Shown here in pieces: positions 17,380 to 23,916 of a stretch of 23,916 nt of DNA. The position numbers and the translations under genes are program-made. Each line of letters starts with the position of its first letter. Within the stretch, counting starts at the first letter, position 1. Where the stretch lies: positions 864-24,779 of the forward strand of contig MGSU01000335.1 of the NCBI GenBank assembly GCA_001799195.1, written 5' to 3'. The notes below the pieces were generated by a model. It had not been told where the DNA came from. It was given only the letters and a program-made list of their open reading frames with translations, and ran no database searches. This stretch comes from Deltaproteobacteria bacterium RIFOXYA12_FULL_61_11. GTDB lineage: Bacteria > Bdellovibrionota_F > JAHFAK01 > YA12-FULL-61-11.

Positions 17380-17709
17380 TTATTTGTAACACGTCACCGT
17401 GCAGAGGTAATCCGAGGAAATGGTGTGACGTTTGATTCTCCTATGCCTGCCGATACAGTCCACCTTCCTATCCATAGAATCTTCTATGGCTTGAGCATAT
17501 TCCGAGCACTGGCCATGTTCACGATCAATCGAATTGTATTCAAATCGTTCTCTCAGTACGATGGTTTTTTCCTCATCATCGTCAGGAACATTTGTCTGTC
17601 TCGTTGCATACCCCATGGGGTCACCGGTATTTGGGTCCCAATTGTCACAGTCAGCGTGGAGGTTGCCCGAAAAAGAGAGAACCAATAAAAGTGAAAGTGC
17701 ATGTTTCAT
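17380..17709 (-). CDS. Small secreted cysteine-containing protein
   Basis: A 109-residue protein with a clear signal peptide (MKHALSLLLVLSFSGNLHA, cleavage likely before DC). The mature part of about 90 residues is hydrophilic and carries five cysteines (in ADCDNW, GQCSEY, VDCIGR and the last eight residues CTVTCYK), suggesting disulfide bonds in the periplasm or outside. AAGGAG lies nine bases before the ATG, so expression is likely. The gene and both flanks are markedly more AT-rich than the neighbours, which suggests recent acquisition or a fast-evolving gene. A TATAAT on the minus strand (17804-17809) about 95 bases upstream could be its -10 box, without a good -35. I recognise no family; a secreted effector, inhibitor or toxin-like peptide cannot be distinguished. 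Confidence 0.72.
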   Translation of the reverse strand: MKHALSLLLVLSFSGNLHADCDNWDPNTGDPMGYATRQTNVPDDDEEKTIVLRERFEYNSIDREHGQCSEYAQAIEDSMDRKVDCIGRHRRIKRHTISSDYLCTVTCYK

Positions 17710-18011
17710 GTTGCCTGCTCCTTGGTTCAGATGTCCTTCCAGGATTGATGTTCGCTACGAATGCAATGTGTATACCATTAGGTGTCATTATCAATGCTAA
17801 ATTATTATATTAATTATCAAATAGATGCTCACACATATTTTTATGATAAATTTTTGTTTGGACATTCACGTCGCAGTCCTGCGCTTGGTATTTCCCAGTT
17901 AGAAACCTGCCTGCGTCCGCTGGCCTTTCCACAAAACCCGAGGTATGGGCTCTGCACAGCCCGGGAAAAGAGGACTAGGGCAGCGTTGCAACGAGGTATG
18001 GGAGGCTGCGG
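17710..18011. other. AT-rich intergenic region
   Basis: This 302-base gap between divergent genes is strongly AT-rich from about 17780 to 17870 and contains no open frame with a ribosome site. It probably holds the promoter of the small secreted protein (minus strand; TATAAT at 17804-17809 read on the minus strand) and, near its right end, that of the CapA-like gene, for which GGGAGG is the ribosome site. No repeats or RNA gene are evident. Confidence 0.4.
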
Positions 18012-20255
18012 GTGACGAAAGTGAAGGGAGGGACGAAGCGAGGCCTTGCCGCCGGTCTGCTGGCCGCGCTCGTTGGGCTCGGTCATTGTTCCAGGCCCAA
18101 TGCCGAGAACGGACTCGAGGATGCATCGAGGGACGGGCAGGAGCGGTTGCTCGAGGAAGTGCTGCTCTCCCGGGTCAGGGTCGAGGGCCGGGTACTCGCC
18201 CCTGGGGGCAAGGCCTTGGCGGGCGCCGAGGTACGTCTCGGTTCGCTCATTGCTGTCAGCGGTGCAGAGGGCGAGTTCTTGTTCCCGGAAGTCCCTCCCC
18301 GCAATGCCCTGCTCGAGGTTCGCGCGGAAGGATACTATCCCGAGTTGCGACCCTTGGGATTGGCGCGACCTCCGGAGGAGATCGCGCTCGGAGTCCTGGT
18401 GGTCAGGCCCGCTCCCCGCGAGCCGGAGTTCTCCCGCTTGCTCTTCGGCGGGGATGTGGCCCTGGGCCGGCGGTACCTCGACGTCGACGGTGGCACGCCT
18501 CCCGAGGTCCTCCCCGCGGACAACCCGGCCGCGCTGCTCCAGGTCTCCGACCCGTTGCCCGGCGCTCGGGCGGTGTTCGCCCAGGTGCGGCCCTATTTCC
18601 AGGCCGTCGACTTCCGTGCCTTCAACCTCGAATCGCCAGTCCTCGACCGGCCGGAAACCCCTCATCCGAGCAAGGCTTTCGTCTTCTTTACCCTCCCCGG
18701 CGCATTGGGCGCGTTTTCCTGGCTCGGTGTGGACTACGTTTCGCTCGGTAACAATCACCTCTACGACTACCTCGAGGCCGGCCTCGACCAGACCCTAGCA
18801 AACCTCGCTTCGGCAGGCCTGCCCTCCAGCGGAGCGGGGAAAGACGCCCGCCAGGCTTTCCTGCCGTACCGGACCACGCTGGCCGGTCGCGAGTTGTCGT
18901 TTCTCTCCATGACCTCGGTCAGCGGTTCGCAATACCAACCCGACCTGGTGGCGAGCGATACCAAGGGCGGAGCCGCGGACCTTCGCGACGACCAGACCGT
19001 ACTCGAGGCGGTCGGGAAAGAACGTAACGGGGGGCGTCTACCGGTGGCCATGCTCCACACGGGCAAAGAGTATTCCTTCTCGCCGTCCGAGTACGCCCTG
19101 GATCGTTTCCGCCTCGCCGTCGAGGCCGGGGCTTCGCTGGTCCTTGCCCATCATCCCCATGTGGCCCAGGGCTTCGAGTTGCAAGGGGGTGTCCTGGTTG
19201 CCCACAGCCTGGGCAATTTGGCGTTGGATCAGGACCGCCTGGAAACGATGCTGACCGTCCTGCTCGAGGTCGATGTCCGCGGCGGCGCGGTGGTCGGCGC
19301 GAGGGCCTTGCCCCTCTACCTCGAGGACTATAGTCCCCGTCCTGTGACCGGGGAGTTGGCCGAGGCATTGTTGCGGCGCCTGGGCGAGGTCTCGAAGGGC
19401 GTGCAGGTCTGTATCGAAGACGGGAAGGGCCAACTCGTGCTCTCGGGCAGCGCGCGACGGCAGCGACGCTCGAGTACGCTTGAGGTCCAGCTCGGTCCGG
19501 AGGGCAGCGAGCTCCTCGACCTGCGTTCCCTGCGTCGCGAAGGCGAGTCCCTTACCAGACTCGGCGGTTTCGGCGAGCGCGTTGTGGAGTTGGGCCGCGA
19601 TTACCTGCTGCACGGGGATTTCGAAGACTGGGATCTGGACGACGAGACCTTCGAGCTGTCGCGCTGGGACCTCTCGCGACCCTCTCGCTTCGCCTGCCGC
19701 GAGGGTGCCCGGCGTGGTCTCTTGGGACTCTGCAGCAGTCGGAGTGCCGGGAACGAGGGAGCCAGCCACCTGCGTCCTCTCAACACCGTCCGCGTGGCCG
19801 CTCTCACCGATACCCCGGTACCGAGCGTCACGGTGCTCGGTTATCTGCGCGGGAACAATGCCGGCGCCAGCACCGTGGAGGTTTCCTTCCAGGCGCTCGG
19901 CGGTGGAGATGCTATCGATGAAAAGAACCTCGACACCCATGCCGGCGGCACCTATACGTGGCGGCGTTTTTCCGGCCGGGTGACCTTTCCCGAGGAGCAT
20001 CTCGATCCCGCCGATGTACCCGGCACGCACGGACTGGGTCTTCGACTGACCGTGACCCACGAACCCCCTGTTACCGGGGCTGCCCTGCTTGGTCTCGACG
20101 ACGTGGCCGTGGTGAGCTGGGAACGGAAGCATCAAGGGCCGGGAACGCTCCTCCTACCCCTGCCCAACCAGTACGACTTCCTCACCCTGGCCGGTCCCCC
20201 GGGCACGGTGCTGCTCGAACTCGAGTGGGAACGTTGTGGTGAGATCGGGGAGTGA
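18012..20255 (+). CDS. CapA-family (poly-gamma-glutamate capsule type) protein with accessory domains
   Basis: A 747-residue secreted protein starting at GTG, seven bases after GGGAGG. The first 26 residues form a signal ending GLGHC; His at -1 makes this a poor lipobox, so lipidation is doubtful. Residues about 54-112 look like a carboxypeptidase-regulatory beta-sandwich (VEGRVLAPGGKALAGAEV ... GEFLFPEVPP). Residues about 140-430 are the CapA metallophosphatase-like domain: LLFGGDVALGRRY, FNLESP, SLGNNHLYDYLEAGLDQT, LAHHPHVAQGFE and HSLGNLALDQ, with the Asp, Asn and His metal ligands present. The C-terminal 200 residues (LLHGDFEDWDLDDE ... GLDDVAVVSWE) resemble a jelly-roll sugar-binding module. 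No capB or capC homologue is nearby, so a role in capsule synthesis is not supported; a cell-surface hydrolase is as likely. Confidence 0.85.
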   Translation: MTKVKGGTKRGLAAGLLAALVGLGHCSRPNAENGLEDASRDGQERLLEEVLLSRVRVEGRVLAPGGKALAGAEVRLGSLIAVSGAEGEFLFPEVPPRNALLEVRAEGYYPELRPLGLARPPEEIALGVLVVRPAPREPEFSRLLFGGDVALGRRYLDVDGGTPPEVLPADNPAALLQVSDPLPGARAVFAQVRPYFQAVDFRAFNLESPVLDRPETPHPSKAFVFFTLPGALGAFSWLGVDYVSLGNNHLYDYLEAGLDQTLANLASAGLPSSGAGKDARQAFLPYRTTLAGRELSFLSMTSVSGSQYQPDLVASDTKGGAADLRDDQTVLEAVGKERNGGRLPVAMLHTGKEYSFSPSEYALDRFRLAVEAGASLVLAHHPHVAQGFELQGGVLVAHSLGNLALDQDRLETMLTVLLEVDVRGGAVVGARALPLYLEDYSPRPVTGELAEALLRRLGEVSKGVQVCIEDGKGQLVLSGSARRQRRSSTLEVQLGPEGSELLDLRSLRREGESLTRLGGFGERVVELGRDYLLHGDFEDWDLDDETFELSRWDLSRPSRFACREGARRGLLGLCSSRSAGNEGASHLRPLNTVRVAALTDTPVPSVTVLGYLRGNNAGASTVEVSFQALGGGDAIDEKNLDTHAGGTYTWRRFSGRVTFPEEHLDPADVPGTHGLGLRLTVTHEPPVTGAALLGLDDVAVVSWERKHQGPGTLLLPLPNQYDFLTLAGPPGTVLLELEWERCGEIGE

Positions 20256-20256
20256 G

Positions 20257-20397
20257 ATCAGAACTGTCGCGCACGACTCGCCAAAGGCCCGTGCATCCAT
20301 GGGCAGAACTTCCCGTATACTATCTATTGGAACCCACCACCTGCCCGTCAGCCGCGAGGATGGGTCGCCCCCGTAGGTTATCGTCAGATAGTCGCAC
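20257..20397 (-). pseudogene. Remnant of a third PRC-barrel gene
   Basis: Reading down from GTG 20397 gives VRLSDDNLRGRPILAADG then QVVGSNR and a stop, nearly identical to the first 22 residues of the 103-residue PRC protein encoded at 21344-21655. Immediately beyond, in another frame, lies IREVLPMDARA, matching the C-terminal end of that protein (LREVLPMDARA). About 180 bases of the middle are missing, so this is an internally deleted, frameshifted copy. The start codon has also changed from ATG to GTG. Confidence 0.75.
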
Positions 20398-20415
20398 GTT
20401 TCGAACTCCTCCTGG

Positions 20416-21249
20416 TCACTCGGGGTGGTTCTCCGATTGGTGCTGCGGCGACATTCCTGCCGTTCGATCGGCGCCTTTCCAATAGACCGGGCGTCCGTAG
20501 TAGTCGTACAGACGTGTTTCGTACTCGCGATTGATCGCCGCACTCGCGTTCCACTCGGGGCTCTTCTTGATCGCTTGTTGCGACAGGTCGACATAGACCT
20601 TGCTTTCCAACCAACTGATACTGCTTGCCCATTGTGGTGAGACCAGTACCTTCTTGCCGACCCACCAATTGCTGGTGTCGATCACCAGATAGCGTATTTC
20701 CCAGGACTCATCGTCGACGATGAAATCCTCGACGTGGCCTATCGCTGCGTCGCTCCCTTGGATATGGTACCCGCGGAGCTCCCGGGCGCTGCGCAAATGG
20801 ACGTCGCTGGACTCAGCAGCATGCTCGGCAGGCACCTCAGCATGCTCGGCAGGCACCTCGGTCCCCTTGCTCGCCGCAAGCAATCCCGGGTAACCAACCA
20901 TACCCCAAAGTCCAGAGTAGCCCCAGTAGTATGGGTAACCATAGTAGCGGTAGTAAATCCGCTCGTGCTGTCGGGAGACGGGCTCGTCCACGTCAATGCT
21001 CGGACTGTTCTTGACCTTGTCCATCGTCAACGCCAGGTGAAAGTACTGGGTCGACCAGTCGGCCTGGCGGAAGGAGATGGGGGAGATGAGCACCATGCGC
21101 CCATTCAGGAAGAGAGAGCCACCGGCCTGGACGACCAGATAGCGCACTATCCAACGCTCATCGTCCAGAAGGAAATTCACCACGCTACCGATGTCGCCGT
21201 CGGTGGCACACACGGTGTATCGCTCGAGATCTTTCAGGCTTCGCAACAT
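20416..21249 (-). CDS. Tandem PRC-barrel domain protein
   Basis: A 277-residue protein with two PRC-barrel repeats. Repeat one (about residues 1-85) has GDIGSVVNFLLDDERWIVRY and LVVQAGG; repeat two (about 148-235) has AAIGHVEDFIVDDESWEIRY and LVIDTSNWWVGKKVLVSP. These are the beta-barrel of the photosynthetic reaction-centre H-subunit type that binds partner proteins or RNA. The linker is very Tyr-rich (RIYYRYYGYPYYWGYSG) and contains a doubled EVPAEHA; the tail again ends in tyrosines (YDYYGRPVYWKG). ATG 21249 is chosen because GAGAGGAA lies about eight bases upstream; the open frame extends to 21405 but overlaps the neighbouring gene. The gene follows a one-barrel PRC gene on the same strand. 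Proteins of this kind often appear in stress or sediment bacteria; function unknown. Confidence 0.82.
   Translation of the reverse strand: MLRSLKDLERYTVCATDGDIGSVVNFLLDDERWIVRYLVVQAGGSLFLNGRMVLISPISFRQADWSTQYFHLALTMDKVKNSPSIDVDEPVSRQHERIYYRYYGYPYYWGYSGLWGMVGYPGLLAASKGTEVPAEHAEVPAEHAAESSDVHLRSARELRGYHIQGSDAAIGHVEDFIVDDESWEIRYLVIDTSNWWVGKKVLVSPQWASSISWLESKVYVDLSQQAIKKSPEWNASAAINREYETRLYDYYGRPVYWKGADRTAGMSPQHQSENHPE
20818..20859. repeat. 21-bp perfect tandem duplication inside the PRC gene
   Basis: Two identical 21-base units, 20818-20838 and 20839-20859, lie head to tail. In frame they encode the heptad EVPAEHA twice in the linker between the two PRC barrels, so the duplication keeps the reading frame and only lengthens the linker. 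Confidence 0.9.
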
Positions 21250-21343
21250 GGATAGTTCCTCTCTGCCCTGTGGGTCAGTTGCTTCTTTCCGAAATATGCA
21301 CGGTCTTCGTCCCGGCCCCTGCTTATCGACCACCGCCGCAGTT

Positions 21344-21655
21344 TTAGTGGGCGGCACCCTCGGCCTTGGCCCGTGCATCCATGGGTAGAACTTCCCGTAG
21401 CCCATGTGCCGAAACCGAGAGGAGGACTGTGTCGCTCACGGACTGAATCATACGGACCGGGATTTCGAGCGTCCCTGCATGGAACATACTGCGATCAGCC
21501 CCGATTTGGTCGGCGATGTCCTTGCCCAGCTTTGCCTGGAGCGACTCCACCCGCCAAGCGTCGCTTTCGAAAAAAAGAGCGGTGATTTCACCCACCACCT
21601 GCCCGTCAGCCGCGATGATGGTTCGTCCCCGAAGGTTTTCGTCAGATAGTCGCAT
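21344..21655 (-). CDS. Single PRC-barrel domain protein
   Basis: A 103-residue protein made of one PRC-barrel: MRLSDENLRGRTIIAADGQ, VVGEITALFFESDAWRVESL, then a helix-rich end. AAGGAGA lies six bases before the ATG. It is followed on the same strand, 94 bases on, by the two-barrel PRC gene, and a deleted copy of itself lies beyond that (20257-20397). The three probably arose by local duplication. The intact copy lacks a signal peptide and membrane segments, so it should be cytoplasmic. Partner unknown. Confidence 0.8.
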   Translation of the reverse strand: MRLSDENLRGRTIIAADGQVVGEITALFFESDAWRVESLQAKLGKDIADQIGADRSMFHAGTLEIPVRMIQSVSDTVLLSVSAHGLREVLPMDARAKAEGAAH

Positions 21656-22154
21656 GTGTTATCTCCTTTCACTGTCCGTTGTTCCACCGCGCTTGGCCAC
21701 AGGCACGCATTGCCTTCAATGCAGGCTGAGATGACCGTAAGGTACAGCACAACCGCCACCGCCAGGATGACGGCGGAGGGCGACCAGCTCCCGAGGCCCT
21801 AAGCATATTCCGTGCCATGTTGGATACATCGAACCCAATCCAGAGCTTGCCGTCACGGGGCGGAGCTCCTTTGACCACGTCGTCAAGGCGATGGGCCAAT
21901 TGCAAACATCATAATGAATGGCAGGCACTTCATTTTGAGCGGACTCAGGTAATTGCTTCCCGTCGTACCCGGCCGTTGTTTCGAGCTCACAACACTGGCC
22001 AAGCGATGTACTGACCAGTCTTGCAAACTACGAGAGCTCTGCCACAAGCCATGCACGTGTGGATGCACATGTAGGCCCTCCTCGACCAGGGACAATAGCA
22101 TCGAGTCCCACACGGGGTTTGTCTCGACAGCTGACAATGGCATGGGGCTTGATA
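21656..22154. other. Region without a supported gene
   Basis: About 500 bases between the divergent PRC and N-ATPase genes. A minus-strand frame (about 21660-21798) has a membrane-like stretch SPSAVILAVAVVLYLTVISA but no start codon with a ribosome site; it may be the debris of a small membrane protein gene. The other short frames here look like chance. The promoters of both flanking operons should lie here. Confidence 0.35.

Positions 22155-23916
<1,762 letters not shown>

Noticed and set aside
19038-20135. 365-residue open frame on the minus strand, and a 305-residue one at 17841-18758
   Set aside because: Both are antisense to the CapA-like gene and have compositions typical of shadows.
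21448-21759. Minus-strand frame with membrane-like stretch running into the PRC gene
   Set aside because: Only a GTG start without ribosome site and most of the frame is a shadow of the PRC gene; noted as possible debris only.

Overview
The window is a piece of a GC-rich bacterial chromosome (genes strongly GC-biased at codon third positions) with no rRNA, tRNA, CRISPR array or insertion sequence that I can see. The gene set suggests an anaerobic or facultative, environmental, Gram-negative-type bacterium: a membrane pyrophosphatase, a heterodisulfide-reductase/fumarate-reductase hybrid, an N-type F-ATPase, secreted proteins with lipoprotein-like signals and a C-terminal Cys-TM-Arg sorting tail. 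Acidobacteriota or a myxobacteria-like lineage would fit, but this is a guess from gene style, not a demonstrated assignment.

Layout. (1) 186-2921, minus strand: a 38-residue peptide gene with a perfect Shine-Dalgarno, then an MFS exporter, then a radical SAM/SPASM enzyme whose start codon overlaps the exporter's stop. This is the arrangement of a ribosomal peptide (RiPP) pathway: precursor, exporter, maturase. A phased set of ATTCGG half-sites lies upstream. (2) 3093-6926, minus strand: a four-gene operon hdrC-like, hdrB-like, frdB-like, frdA-like, predicted to form one soluble or membrane-associated redox complex joining fumarate/succinate chemistry to an HdrB-type thiol/disulfide or quinone site. 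(3) 7164-9374, minus: a K+-dependent-type membrane pyrophosphatase. (4) 9490-11450, minus: a two-gene unit, a small one-TM protein coupled by ATGA overlap to a GMC oxidoreductase carrying a CX5CX3C iron-sulfur-type motif. (5) 11631-12257, plus: a secreted PEBP-family protein closed by a strong terminator. (6) 12458-17169: a possible small protein, a secreted subtilisin-fold protein that has lost every catalytic residue, a second radical SAM/SPASM enzyme 24 bases behind it, and a convergent gene for a SPASM-like/TPR-like protein that has no radical SAM cysteine motif. (7) 17380-17709: a small secreted cysteine-containing protein in an AT-rich island. (8) 18012-20255: a CapA-type metallophosphatase-fold protein with extra domains at both ends. 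(9) 20257-21655, minus: two PRC-barrel genes and a decayed third copy. (10) 22277-end, plus: the start (beta, then epsilon) of an N-ATPase operon that continues beyond the window.

How they may work together: pyrophosphatase, N-ATPase and Hdr/Frd hybrid are energy-conservation genes and could share a sodium or proton gradient. The most novel parts are the predicted RiPP operon at the left and the pseudo-subtilase/radical-SAM/SPASM-TPR group in the middle; I know of no described system that matches either exactly.
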